Origin: Agroathelia rolfsii
Taxonomy: Eukaryota; Basidiomycota; Agaricomycetes; Amylocorticiales; Amylocorticiaceae
DNA: 64,000 nucleotides
Assembly: GCA_018343915.1 (NCBI GenBank)
Contig: JABRWF010000008.1
Span: 1,984,001 to 2,048,000, forward strand
Direction of reading: 5' to 3'
In this document: piece by piece, positions 1-12,075 of the stretch
Layout of the letters: each line of letters begins with the position of its first letter
Numbering within the stretch: position 1 is the first letter of the stretch
Program-made: the position numbers and the translations under genes
The notes under the pieces: generated by a model
Seen by the model: only the letters and a program-made list of their open reading frames with translations
What the model was told of the DNA's origin: nothing
Databases searched by the model: none

Positions 1-204
1 ATCACTATACGTAAATGCATTTGAATTTATTCAAGCATCGATGAAGAAGCGTTATCAAAGGGAGACTAGAAGAAACATCTAGTTCGATTGCTTCTAGTAC
101 ACTACTAGAAGCATGTCATAGAGAGACAAAATTCGCAGACAATACAATATACATGCGTAAATCGTTGAACTGAAAAGTAGCGTTGAACTTGAGGATCAGG
201 TTCT
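1..204. other. 3' flank of the first P450 gene
   Basis: This lies downstream of the stop codon of the minus-strand P450. I see no coding signal or repeat in it. It presumably holds the 3' UTR and terminator of that gene. Confidence 0.4.
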
Positions 205-2583
205 TTATGACAGGCGATTCGCAGCTCTCGTTCTGATCATCGAGATTTTATCGTCGGATAATGGCCGGATATCGCATTGGAATGGTAAGGGGTAGCTGTA
301 TCAAGATGTTTATTTAGTTCAAGTTTAATTGAACAATCTGAGCTCGAGAAGGCGAGTTGGAAGCTGCGAGACCCTTACCTAACGAGACCACTGGCAAAGG
401 ATGGAATGATGGGTATCGTCTTTCCGTCCTTGTCTTTTGCGGGAGATATCTCGAAGCAAGCCAGGATGGAGGCTACAAGAACAAAGAGAGAGCCTTCCGC
501 AAACGCCCGGCCGGGACATAGTCTAATGACGCTTATTTGAACATAAAGAATGGTGGACATATATGCTTGCTCACCGTCGACCGAAACCAAAGATGTAGTT
601 ATATGGGTCTACAGGAGCAGAATCGTCAAGGAACCGCTCGGGTATGAACGCTTTAGGATCGCCTTTGTCATTGGTCTCCAGGCTGACACCCCTATAGATG
701 CCTCAAGTCTGAATCACTTTATTACGAAGGATTGAACAAAGAATACGGACCAGACGTTAGGTATCACAGTTGTTCCAGCTGGAATGAAGTATCCTTGTAA
801 AGAAAGGAAAACTCAGAGACACCGCTAAACACGAGTGGTACGGTAACCCAGATAAATACCTTTATATTCATCGTCCGTGGCCGCACGTCGTGGGATACCT
901 ATGACAGAATCAGACATCTTTGCTACAGGAAATCACTACTTGAAGACCAAAAAAAAGGAGCCTACCCAGGGGAAGAACTACTTGCCACCTGGTAACTTCC
1001 TTTACCAGGGCAAGAACATACGGGATATCATTGATGTCAGCAACAGTCGGCAGACGCTCGTGACCAATAGCGTGCAAGATGTGTTCACGTGCTGTTTGCT
1101 GTTTCTCAGGATACATTGCCATCAGCATTAAGAAGACGATGATAGTGGCGTATGTCTGATAAATAACGGGAAGAACATTAGCAACGAAACATCAGTATCA
1201 GTGATGGTAGGTGGAGAAAGACTGACGCTTTCGCCTCCAGCTAGCATAATTGAGAGAATGTATTCGTTAGATGGTTTGATGATGGCTGAAATGATGACCG
1301 GGATAGATAAACGCACCTGCATACATGGTACCCGCAGTCCAGCGGACCACATGCTCGAATTCCTCCTGGGTAAAGCCATTTGGCACTGAGAAATTAGAAA
1401 GAACATCCTGCGTGAAGGACGGACGAGCGGTGCCTTCTGCCTGGTTCGGGTAAAAATTCAAAGCCTGCCGAGAGAGAGAGAGAGAGAAACTGACCATCTG
1501 CTGCTTGACATACAGAAACGGCTCCGTAACAAGCTTCTCGATCATCAGCCTTGTTACTTCCCCGTCCTCCCAGAACGTGACAAATGGCACCCACGGACGT
1601 AAGATGTGTCTCACTTTTATCGGGCTCAGTCTAACCCTTGTTCAAAGGCCCGGTTCTAGGTCACTTACGAAAGGGAAATATGTCCACGATGTACTTGCCC
1701 GGGATCATAGCTGCCGTCACTCGGTGCATCGTTTTCTCTGCATGATCAATATACTGTTCCCAATTTCGTAAATATGTTACATGTATAATGAAAGCGATGA
1801 AGAGAATAGCTAACCTTTACATCCGCTTCTTCGGCAGTTAATCCATATGTGATGCCCATTACAAGGCGCCCAGCAGTCCTATGATAGATCGAAGTGGGGT
1901 GAGTAACACTGACCCGATCAATTTCGACGGTTGGTGCCCTACATGCGAACGTGATCACGGAACTCGAGGGGTGTTTCGAGTAGCTCCAGAAGTAAGAGGG
2001 CCGTCAGGTCCTCTTGTATCCTGTGATATCTTTTGACGACTTCGGAATTGAGAGCCGAATGGGCAAGCTTTCTCTGCAGTGTCATGTCTTTTCCGGGTGT
2101 CATGAGCACCATGGACTACAATACAAAAGATGAGATTGAGTTCGGCTCTGAGAATGCTTATTTATGACTCACGTTAGTGAGTTTGAACAATTCTCCGGCG
2201 ACAAAGAATTCGGGACGGTGGGTATAGTTCCTGCCACGTTTGTCGAGCAGGTCGTTGATAGCCTCCATGGTATTCAACACGAGCACCGATTTTCCGAGGC
2301 CATGCAAGAACACAAGATCACCTGTGTAGTTAATACCATCGTTAGTTCAGGGATATCTTGTCAAGTACATTGGAGCCTTGCCATATTGCTCTTTCCATTC
2401 TGCTAGCTTGAGCCAAGGATACGTGACTGGCAAGCGCCATATGTTCCCTATCAATGGTAAGCTAGGTGGCCCAGGCGCTAATCTAGCTGAGAAGAGGCGT
2501 CGGTTTGCATAGCTTGCGACTACGAATGCAAGGCAGAGCGCGCCCAAGCCCAGAGTAACTGTCGACGAAAGACTAGAGCTCAT
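205..2583 (-). CDS. cytochrome P450 monooxygenase (O-methylsterigmatocystin oxidoreductase-like)
   Basis: Heme-thiolate monooxygenase, probably ER-anchored by the hydrophobic N-terminus ([13 protein letters not shown]). It is followed by the proline-rich hinge [13 protein letters not shown]. Order along the gene: helix-I region near 1270-1390, ExxR (E-V-T-R) near 980, PERF near 640, and a heme loop split by an intron, FGFGRR then [10 protein letters not shown] (500-590). The last exon encodes CDIRPLS and stops at 205-207. The start is the ATG at 2583-2581, directly before the anchor. The gene has many short introns. The first (2322-2381) seems to use a GC donor where the paralogue at 7120 uses GT. 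All expected blocks can be read without a stop, so it looks intact. It is a diverged paralogue of the P450 at 7120 and lies in opposite orientation to the UbiA-like gene, which suggests a shared pathway (inference). The substrate is unknown. Confidence 0.9.
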
Positions 2584-4514
2584 GAGCAATTGTAGCAGGA
2601 GGTATTAATGACCGGGTCCGAGGTCAACGGTGCTCGCTTCAGAGTCGGGCACAGTGGTGGTAATAGGCTGAGTTGGGGCAGAAACGTTCTTTCGAGTGGG
2701 ACGATATGATAATAATGATGATGATGATGATGATGATGATGATGGTAGGGCATTATTGACAGTTTGGATTAGACCGTTGTAGGTCACGTATGTGTGAGGT
2801 ACCAAATGTTCAACGCTAGGAATTTCCTTTTTTGTGAACGATGTTGATGCATAATTATACTAGCCAGAACGTGCTCTTATATTGAAACATATATGTCGAG
2901 TCAACATCACTAAATGAGCAGGTATAAATTCTATTGATGTACTAATACTGTAGCTACTCTAGGACATGATGCATAATTGATCAATGATCACTAGTGGTGA
3001 TAGATCAGAACGCCTGTATGTTGAGCCAATCGAACTTCTTTCGTTCAAGTATCTGTTAAATTCTGCTTTTGCAAAGGTAAGGGGAAAAAAAAGGATGCGC
3101 ATGCGACAAGGCTCGGTTGGTACCGCTTATCTCTGGGCCGTATACCCTTGACTCAGTAGCAAGTGACGGATTTCGACCTTTTTTTTTTTCTTTTCTCGCT
3201 GAAACTGATTCTCGAAGTTGGAAGGCGCCGCAGTGACCAGCGATTCTGTTTACGTACGGTCAAACTTCTGTTCTGATAAGTTACATCACTGTCAAGTCAA
3301 AGATTTGAGATTGGCAGCTTGTCATGTGGTGTGAAGAATAGGCAGAGAAGCTTGAATGAAATAGACGATTGAAATCTAAGTACAGAGTTGAGCGGGGTAC
3401 AGTCCACAAGGGGATGTCAACGAATGTGTAGAGGTTCGGAATGGATGAATACAGGTAGCGACGTTCGGATTACAGATCTCGTCATTGTCGATAACGTTCT
3501 CAGCGTCGGCCTCGGCCAAGTCAGCTTGGGTGCCATGCATTGTCTAGTCTAGCGTCTCGAATATAGCCACATCACACTTTGTTTTACAAGGACACCATAT
3601 CTTTCACGATTCGGACCGATGCTGCCTCCAAGAAATGTATATGTTCCAACCTGTCTGCAAATTACAACACCGCCATCCATCATTTTAAGCGCACCCACCA
3701 GTTCCACAAGAGAGAGAACGACGAATCCATCGGCATTTATGCCTCTTTTTGAATGGCAATATAGGCGAAAAGTATTGGCTCGCGTGTGAATGTATGGCTG
3801 CATGCATATCAACATGCAACCGCCAGGAGCATCACTTTTCATCGTACTTTACCAGGGTAGGAAAAGTCCGTGTATGTACTTACTATCACCTGCTGGCCTG
3901 ACGCGTGGCAGGCCCGCTCTCGTGGATAAGTAGGGGCCGACTAGTTCGCGGAGCCATCACACACCAAGGCTGATCTGGACGGACACGGTTCGTTTTGTAC
4001 CTAATCCCAATCATCATCGCCTGAGCTTTGGAGCGGCGGATCCTGCCACTCGGCAATCTCATGCTACCATATGTTTCCCGACGTGTCACAGAGATGCAAG
4101 TTGGGATGATGTCTACCCGTCATTATCGCACTCACTGGCATCACCCGTGCCTCTGACCTCAGCAAGCAAGCATGGTTTCGGTTCACACGCACTTGCACAC
4201 ACAAAACACCCAACTCGTTATGCTCCTGAAAGGAAGGAGCAAAATTCTCTCCAGGTATGTAGTATATCTCAGATGCTCCCCCTCTGGCTTGGCCCCAATG
4301 TGGGGGGTCAACTACCAACGACCGTATCGCCATTGATTCATGTCTCTTTGCCCCTCGTAGACCTCACAGCTTTCCTTCTTTTTGCGCCCGCTTCTTGGCA
4401 TAGTAATCCCTGCGGACTTCATCACGTCCTGCAGTACCTTCATCATTCATCAAATAGCGGCTTCTGCCTAATAGGCTGTCCCTCGCGGTCTCTCCCTCTC
4501 CTGTCGTCATCATC
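2584..4514. other. intergenic region between the divergent P450 and UbiA-like genes
   Basis: This 1.9 kb gap lies between two divergent start codons, so it should contain both promoters. Besides a GAT/ATG trinucleotide run near 2713-2744, I see no convincing coding signal. Short ORFs here lack splice context and family resemblance. T-rich and C/T-rich tracts lie just upstream of the UbiA-like ATG. Confidence 0.5.
2713..2744. repeat. (GAT)n microsatellite
   Basis: About ten copies of GAT lie 130 bp upstream of the P450 start codon. In one frame they create a serine run in a spurious ORF. Confidence 0.9.
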
Positions 4515-5731
4515 ATGCCTTCTTCTTCATCCTACCAGGACCATTCTTTTCATCCGTTCTCCCTCGTCTCAACAGCCAAGACTTCTGTGTCTGTACCACA
4601 AAGAGTGATTGCCGAAGCATACCTTCTCCAACCATTTAGATGGCTATACGAACAAGCTGTCACAGTCATCCTCTTCACGGCCAGGGATTTCATCACTGTC
4701 ATGTTTCCAGTCGTAAGGATCCATCATTTAGCATCCTTTTATTTTTTTTAAAAAACTGTCGATCAATCTAAAAAATCTTTCTTCCTCCCTCCTTTTTTCT
4801 ACTTATAGTCCCTCTTCGCCTGCGTCGCCGCACCTGTGCCTTCATTCTCACGCTGGCTCTTTGGGATCTGGTGGATGTTTATCAATCTATTTCATATCAA
4901 CGTTTCAAACCAATACAAGAGTGCGGAAGAAGACTCCATCAACCATGCTTGGCGGCCCATCCCGTCGGGTAGGATATCTGTCCGCAACGCCACCATCTTA
5001 CGTTGGGCATTACTCCCCATATCGCTCCTGGCGTCGATCCCCTTCGGCTGGGATCTCGCACTCACGAACATTGGCCTTCTGATCACGATCGTCATCTACG
5101 ACAATTTCGCGGGAGCGCATCATTGGGTTGTCAAAAATTCCTTGAATGTCTCGGGGTATGCGCTCCTTGAGTACGGTGCCAGTCGGGCTATGGGTGAGTG
5201 ACGTGGTTCCATTTCCATTCTTCACAGTACAAAGAGAACTAACATTCGGGGTAAAATGGCGTCCGCTTTTCGTGATTTTGACAGCCGGCCACGCACTCGA
5301 TCACACAGCCATGATGTCCATTCTATGCAGCGCCGCTGTCATCTGCACTACGATTCAAGCACAGGATTTTGCCGATGTTGTGGGAGATAAAGTCATTGGC
5401 CGTTTAACGATGCCTATTCACTTTCCCGAGTTATCCCGTGTGGTCACCGCGACGGGCATCGTCGCCTGGTCAGTTTACCTCGCTCAGCTATGGCATCTCG
5501 GCACCATCAGTGCGCTCGGATTTATGGCCTTTGGCACGTGGATCGGAGCTAGGTTTTATTTTCAACGCACGGAGAAAGCGGATACATATTCGTATGCGTT
5601 GTACAACGTAGGCTCTTTTATTTGCAACCATGAACGGGATGTGCTCACCCATCGTTTGTTTTATCCAGGCCTGGTTACTATTTATTCACATCTTGCCTGC
5701 GCAAGCTCGTTGGCAAACATTTTCTCTCTAG
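4515..5731 (+). CDS. UbiA-like integral-membrane prenyltransferase / terpene cyclase
   Basis: Member of the fungal UbiA-like superfamily, which includes prenyltransferases and terpene cyclases such as the cyathane diterpene synthase EriG. My model has four exons: 4515-4712, 4809-5193, 5285-5607 and 5669-5731, giving 322 aa. The first Asp-rich motif is a variant, NQYKSAEEDSIN followed by RPIPSGR (about residues 96-116). The second is QAQDFADVVGDK, about two thirds along. Both are expected to bind diphosphate-Mg2+. Several hydrophobic helices lie between them. The C-terminal exon gives AWLLFIHILP, a common ending in this family. An alternative acceptor at 5227 is also in frame and would add 19 residues before GHALDH; I prefer 5284 because the extra stretch fits the family poorly. 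The flanking P450s make an oxidised terpenoid or meroterpenoid product plausible (inference). Whether it cyclises a substrate or transfers a prenyl group cannot be told. Confidence 0.88.
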
Positions 5732-7119
5732 ATCCTCGAAACTTCACTCTCTTTATTATTATTCTCAACCATTTTCAATGTACGAGGGAGGAAGTTCCGC
5801 TTTTTATTATCATTGTTGCTGATTTGTAGGATCATTGGAATTTCAAATGAAGTGTATTAACCCTAACGTTTTAAATGCTAGCACAATTGTTGATTTCTTT
5901 CTTCTCTTCACGATAGTGCCCACCCTCTTTCTTTCGTTTTTCGATTCAATAATACTCAAACACATCTAAATTTATATTTTTATACCTTATATATCTATTG
6001 AGGGCCAAGTTGATGTATCCTTATGATCAGGTGGTAGATATTTATATTTTTCTCAGGATTGGTTGAAACATGGTTATGGTGGATGTGTTGACGTTCTGAG
6101 AATCAAAAGGGTATCATATCATCAACGTCAACGCTGGAAACAAGTATCGTGGTGTACTATGGCTACTGTTAGTCATCGGAACACACGTCGGAGTCGGACG
6201 ATTGTCCTTGTGATTTTCAACGCATCGTGGACGGAGTCATGATCCATGGGAAGAAAAAAAAGCTGTGTAAAATGCGGAACCCGAGTTTGGTTTTGGAGCA
6301 TCGCCTAAACGCAGTTTCCGACTTCTGCGACGTGATCGGTTTCTGTTGTGTTGCACTTCAGAATGCATTTGCGTATGCCTATCGTTGATATTATTTCAAA
6401 TCAAATCAAATCAATCGTTTGGTATGTGTAATGATGCTGATCATCATAATCATGATGCCGGTGGTCTTTCTTTGTCAATCATCGGACAGTTTGCCGTTCG
6501 GACGGGATATAAGTGTGCATGGGACCCCCTGGAGTATTTGGAGGCCCCTTTGCTGGACCAAAAGACCAAAAAGCTGCCATATATGGCCTGGTTCGACCTG
6601 AATTGAATATTTTATCCTTCCCCTTGCTCGCAACCTCCATTCTCAGGGGTCCTGTAGTATGTGTGCTATTCTACCTTTCGTTGGTTACCTCTCACCTTGC
6701 CGCGTTCGTATGCAATAATAATAGGAACACATTTCGCCTAGAGGCTTTTTCCATGTGTCCGCCTTTCCGACCTCAGGAAGGACGGTAAATCAGGTTTTCA
6801 GGGGGAGTTTACCGTCTGATGTACACGTACTGTTCTTAGTCTATCTGCATTACTCGCTGCCTCAGAGCACCGGTAGCCTAGGTTCCTGCTGCATTGCTGC
6901 TTATTATTACCAAGGCATATCCACATTCCGGGATTCCTATCACTTACACCGTCGGGCTTACTCAAGAACTCTAAGCTGTCATCATCGCAGTCTAACGTGC
7001 TGCAAGTGTGCGCCTGATCATCATCACCATTTTTACTTCCTCTTCCTCTCCCTCTTCCTCTCCCTCTCTCTCTCTCTCTTTCTGTGTATATCATCTTATT
7101 CCAAGTACCATAATCCAGT
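5732..7119. other. intergenic region upstream of the second P450
   Basis: 1.4 kb without a recognisable gene. It holds the UbiA-like 3' UTR and the promoter of the P450 at 7120. A strong pyrimidine tract lies at 7037-7081, just 5' of the ATG, as is common in basidiomycete core promoters. ORFs reading through it are low-complexity. Confidence 0.5.
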
Positions 7120-9750
7120 ATGTCTGTCTCAGCCCCTGTCGCAGCAGCACTTGCACTTGGAGCTGGTCTCACACTGCTGCTCGTCACACGCGGCTCACAC
7201 GCTGGCAACAAGTCATCGACTACCACATATGCTCCCGGCCCTCCTGCGGCTCCGCTCGTCGGAAACTTGCTGCAACTGCCAGTCGAAGATGGATGGTTTA
7301 AGATGACAGAGTGGAAGCAGCAATACGGTGTGTAACAAGCCCAAGGCTTGTATCTATGCCGTTGCCTTGGTTGTATATGTTTACTGAGATATTATCAATA
7401 ATTACAATCATCATCATTGCCGTCATCCTATTTGTCGTTTGTACTTGCTCTGTATAGGCGATGTCATATACCTACATGGTCTTGGAAAATCGATACTTGT
7501 GTTGAATAGCATGAAGGCCATCGAAGATCTGCTCATCAAAGGCGGTATCAACTATTCCAACCGACCGAACCTCGTCGTGGTGGGAGAGCTGTTTGGCGGA
7601 AACAATGTATGTTTTCTCTAGAGATCAAGCATGCCACTTTTTCTTTTTTTCCTGATTTCTCTTCATGATAGACTATGGCCCTGAAATCACATAATGAGGG
7701 ATTTGTACTGCAGCGCAAGCTGACACACGTAGCGTTCAGTGCGGAGGCTGTCAAAAAGTACATTCCCATGCAGGAGGATATGGCTGCCACTTTTGCCGCA
7801 AAGCTAATCGATGACCCAAAGCACTTCCGTGAGCATATACAGCGGTGCGTACAATAGATACGAAGAAATGTTGCTCTATGATTCCCATATGACTAATCTT
7901 TTTTTTTTTCAGTGCTTCGGGAAGGCTTATTCTTCGTATTACATATGGTATCCCTGCCAAATTGGCAGATGAGCAGGTAAAACAAAGATTGCAATGTTTG
8001 TTCAACTCTTAATCAGCATTATTGATTGCTCTCTCTTTTTGCGATAGTTCATCGACCAGGCCGAAGCAACGATGAAGCTCTTCAGTGAAGCTGTTATTCC
8101 GGGTGCATATGCGGTTGATACGTTCCCATTCTGTGCGTGCAGTCATCCTTTCACTTGTCAACTCATGCATATCCTTACCTTACCAATAGTAAAATACGTC
8201 CTCCCATCTTGGTTGCCTGGCGTCAAGTTCTGGAAGGTTGGCTACAAGGGACGCGACATGGTGAAAGAGATGATCACACGGCCATATGAGTACACCAAGC
8301 AGCAGATTGTATGTCCTGCGACGTTGACCAAATATTTTCTGTCTCACGTTCAATTCGAAAATTGCGTAGGCCCAAGGCACCGCACGCTCTTCGTTCTTGC
8401 AGGACATTCTAAGCCAGAAGGGTCTCAAATCAAGCGTTTCGGCGGACCAGTTTGAGCATGAGTGCAAGTGGGCGGCGGGCAGTATGTTTGCTGGTGCGTT
8501 CACATTTCATGATAAACCTTCTCCAACGATTGCATAACGCTGGTTTTTGCTACAACCACAACAGGTGGAGAAGAGACGGTAAGCTGAACATCCTCTCACG
8601 CCCAGGTTCGTCATTCGTATCTAACGCTCGCGATGTCAAACAGGTCACGACAACCATCACACTTTTCATCATGCTCATGGCGCTCAATCCAGACAAGCAA
8701 CGCAAGGCACGCGAGGAGCTGTTCCGCGTCATTGGCGAAGACCGTCTGCCAACAATCCAAGATAAACCCGCGCTACCGTACCTTAATGCGGTGATCAAAG
8801 AGACGATGCGGTGGCAGCCTCTGAACCCACTCAGTGAGTATCCTATATTCATGTGCAACGATCGTGTTTTGACTGACTGCGGTCCATCCTAAACAATAGG
8901 CTTACCCCGACGCACGACGGAGGATTCAGTATACAACGGTTGGGTTTCTTCTTCGGTTTACTCCGCATCACTTGGCACGGACATGTCCTCAACTTTGATA
9001 TCTTTTCAGGCTACTTTATCCCCGCGGAGACTGTCGTCATCCCGAACATCTGGTGAGTGACAACAATGGCAATAATAGTGTTAAATTCTTTGAGTTGGCG
9101 CCACCACCATGCCCATTCACTAATGCGGGAACCAAACCAACTACCACAGGGCAGTGACACTAGAGACAGGTGACGACCAAGATCCGAAAGCATTCATACC
9201 CGAACGCTTCATCGAGGGTGAGGGCAAGACGCTCGATTCAGCCAACTATATATTTGGCTTCGGCAGACGGTAAGTGAAGTGCAATAACGATGGAAATTGA
9301 TATACTTTTTTTTCTGATGTCTTTTTCAATACCCATCTCTGTATTCCTTCCTCTCTCTCTCTCTCCCTCCAGGATATGCCCAGGACGATTCCTAGCCGAC
9401 AACAGCATCTTTATCATGTTTGCGACCATCCTGGCCGGATTTGAGATTTCATTGGCTAAAGATCCAGCTTCTGGCAAGGAAATTCCGATTGTTCCGAAGA
9501 TCCTTTCTGGATTCATCAGGTATGTGTTCATGGGTGTGCTCGAAGCAACCAATTCAATTGGATTTGCATTCTCGTCTCTCTTTCTATCTGATGTATGAAA
9601 GACGCTGACTCGGATCTATTTTTTTTTTCTTTTCTTTCTCTTTACTACACACGTGATAGTTTTCCAGCTCCGTTCGAGTGTGATATCCGCCCCTTGTCTA
9701 CAAGCAAAGCTGGCATCATTAGAGCGCGGGCTGCGGCGGCGGAGGACTAA
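7120..9750 (+). CDS. cytochrome P450 monooxygenase, paralogue of the gene at 205-2583
   Basis: Heme-thiolate monooxygenase with an N-terminal hydrophobic anchor (AAALALGAGLTLLLV) and the hinge YAPGPPAAPLVGN. Exons include 7120-7327, 7458-7609 (HGLGKSILVLNS) and a third starting near 7672. The ExxR motif (E-T-M-R) is near 8805, FIPERF near 9200, and the heme loop is split as FGFGRR (9265) and ICPGRFLAD (9373). The last exon opens at about 9660 with CDIRPLS and ends at TAA 9748-9750. All diagnostic P450 blocks are present without a stop, so the gene looks functional. Motif order and several intron positions match the minus-strand P450 at 205-2583, so the two arose by duplication. It lies 1.4 kb downstream of the UbiA-like gene on the same strand. 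Substrate unknown. Confidence 0.92.
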
Positions 9751-10729
9751 GTGTTCTTCCTGTTTCTCTTTCTCCTTTCCCTACTCTTTTTATTTAGCAT
9801 CCTATTTATTTATCTAACTATGCGCATATTCTATTCATTTCGCTGTTTTCCATTCCTGCTTTGGACATTACCCTGCTTTTGTTTGTAGTCCAAACCTTAA
9901 ACACTATTCTGTAGCCTTGACTTCTTTTAGCAATGTTACTCTAGTGCGCATACTACACCACTGTAGATTGAACTTTGTTTTTCCCTCTTTGACTTGCCGG
10001 CCAAAAGGCATGGCTGTCTGCGAAATAAGATAACAAGATCAATACACTTCACGACCTCCATGGGGATCGATCAAGGTCATCATGATGGCAGCGATTGGAG
10101 ACCACAAACTCGTGATTAGTAGCGTTTCGTGTCGAAGGATGTACTGATCAGAAGAAAAAAAAAGATTTTGATCATGATGCATCATGAACTGGTATGATAC
10201 ATATACATTGTACTTATCCGGCGGGATAATAGTTATGGCCAGACGAGAATAGCAGTATTATTTGATTAGTAGCAATATTTTGATAGGTCAATGATAACGA
10301 TTGCGAAGTATTATGATGAATATATTGATCTCCTGGGTACCAGCTTTTGCCCAGTGACGATGATCGGTGGCTGTGGGACCCCCTATGGCCGTGGGGACCC
10401 CGTGATGGCGGCACAAAGTTGCTACTTACTACCCTATCGGCCGTTGGCCCATTGGCCCTCTCCCAACGGAGAATTGGAATATACCACATGCAACTTGGAC
10501 CATCGGTTCATGTTACATTTCTCGGCACCACCCATCACCCAGTCCAAACTAAAACCAGTTTTAAGCAAGGAGATAACCCCACACTCGGTCGTTTCTTTAT
10601 ATTGCGCTTCTCGCTTACTACTTGCCACCTGGCCGTGCCCTCTGAAACCCCTCACTCCCTTAACAGTTACTCCCTCCTTCCATCTCCCACCCCCGTATCG
10701 TCTCAGCAACAATTATTCTTGAATTCACC
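9751..10729. other. intergenic region
   Basis: Contains the T/C-rich 3' region of the P450 and the promoter of the DUF6534 gene. A pyrimidine-rich stretch (10650-10700) lies directly upstream of the next ATG. No further gene is supported. Confidence 0.4.
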
Positions 10730-12018
10730 ATGTCCTCCCCTGCTGCGTCCGGCTCTACAGCAGAGCCTATGGTCGTCTCTCTCAATCTCATCAGCTCGTA
10801 TGGTGCATGCTTGATCGCCATATTCTTTGCTTTTGCCCTCTGGGGTGTGAACTGCATGCAATCGTGAGTCTACCGTCATCATTTTTCTTTGGTGTCAACT
10901 GACAAAGTCACATCTAGGTTCCTATTCTTCACAAGGTGAGGCTTGTCGAAACACGCATTTGTAAATTGAGACACAATATATATTTGTGACATTAGCTCGA
11001 GAAGCGAGCATTGGGCCACGAAATTTTTGGTATGTTAGCTATCATAATCGGTCAACAATGTCTGCTTATGTTACCTGCAATCAGGTTGCATGGTTATGGT
11101 GCGCTACAATCCTACCTTGGGATTATACGCATCGAACTTATCCTCTTACGCGTATATAGGTCGCTAGAGACAATACGAGTGGGTTTGATTTCTCGTGGAA
11201 GTGAGTGCGACTATATTTTTATGCTTCACTGTCTTCTCATTACGATGATTCACAGTCATGACACCCCTGGTGATGCAATGGGGAAATATCTATCAGCTAC
11301 CATATGTTATCCCGTAAGCATCTCTCTTAAAACCCAAGGGCCTCATCCATTTGCTTATTGACATCTGTGTGTGACCAGTGAATGGACATGGCAAAATTTG
11401 CTCTTTGTGCGTTTTTATTTTATTTACGCAATGCTTCAGTACCTAACTTTCTTGTCATTTAAACTATCTCTTGTGAAACACTTAGGGTTTCATAACTGTC
11501 CCAGCACAAGGATTCTTCATGTTTCGTATCTGGGTTGTCCTCAGCCGTAAATGGTACCTCGCTATTCCTATGATTGGCGTGTTGCTTTGGCAATTTGGTA
11601 TGCTAATCATTCTTGCCATTCAAATCAAACTGGACGTCTGTTTCTAACTGTCTCTTGTGTGTGCATTTATGGCCCACTCACAGTGGGCGTCCTTGGTAAG
11701 TTGCTCGATTGTATTTACAGAGTTGTCGCTTATCATATTTGACAATGCAGTTTATATCGGCCTGACCGCTAACATCAAGACTAACGCAGGGGTCATCGCA
11801 AGCAAATCCGTCACGGTTCGCCTCATCTTTTTCTTTGAGCTACACGACCGATCGACCTGACTCGATCTACTTTTATGTTAATAGAACATCATCTACGGCG
11901 TGCTCGGCACGGGCCTCGTCGTTGATGTGGTCATTACAGTTGCCATGATGTGTGTTCTGCTCTCCAGAAGGACAGGATTTATAGAGTGAGTCTATCAGTA
12001 TTATCATCACCATCCTCG

Positions 12019-12075
<57 letters not shown>

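Noticed and set aside
2605..2805. Minus-strand ORF with a serine run upstream of the first P450
   Set aside because: The run is the GAT microsatellite; no family resemblance, and it lies in the presumed promoter.
4147..4608. 153-codon ORF before the UbiA-like start
   Set aside because: No recognisable domain; overlaps promoter and first exon of the UbiA-like gene in another frame.
6755..7306. 183-codon plus-strand ORF and its antisense partner over the 5' region of the second P450
   Set aside because: Low-complexity (C/T tract) and overlapping the real first exon in another frame.
10347..10814. 155-codon ORF over the DUF6534 promoter
   Set aside because: Pyrimidine-rich promoter read as coding; the family N-terminus is in another frame at 10730.
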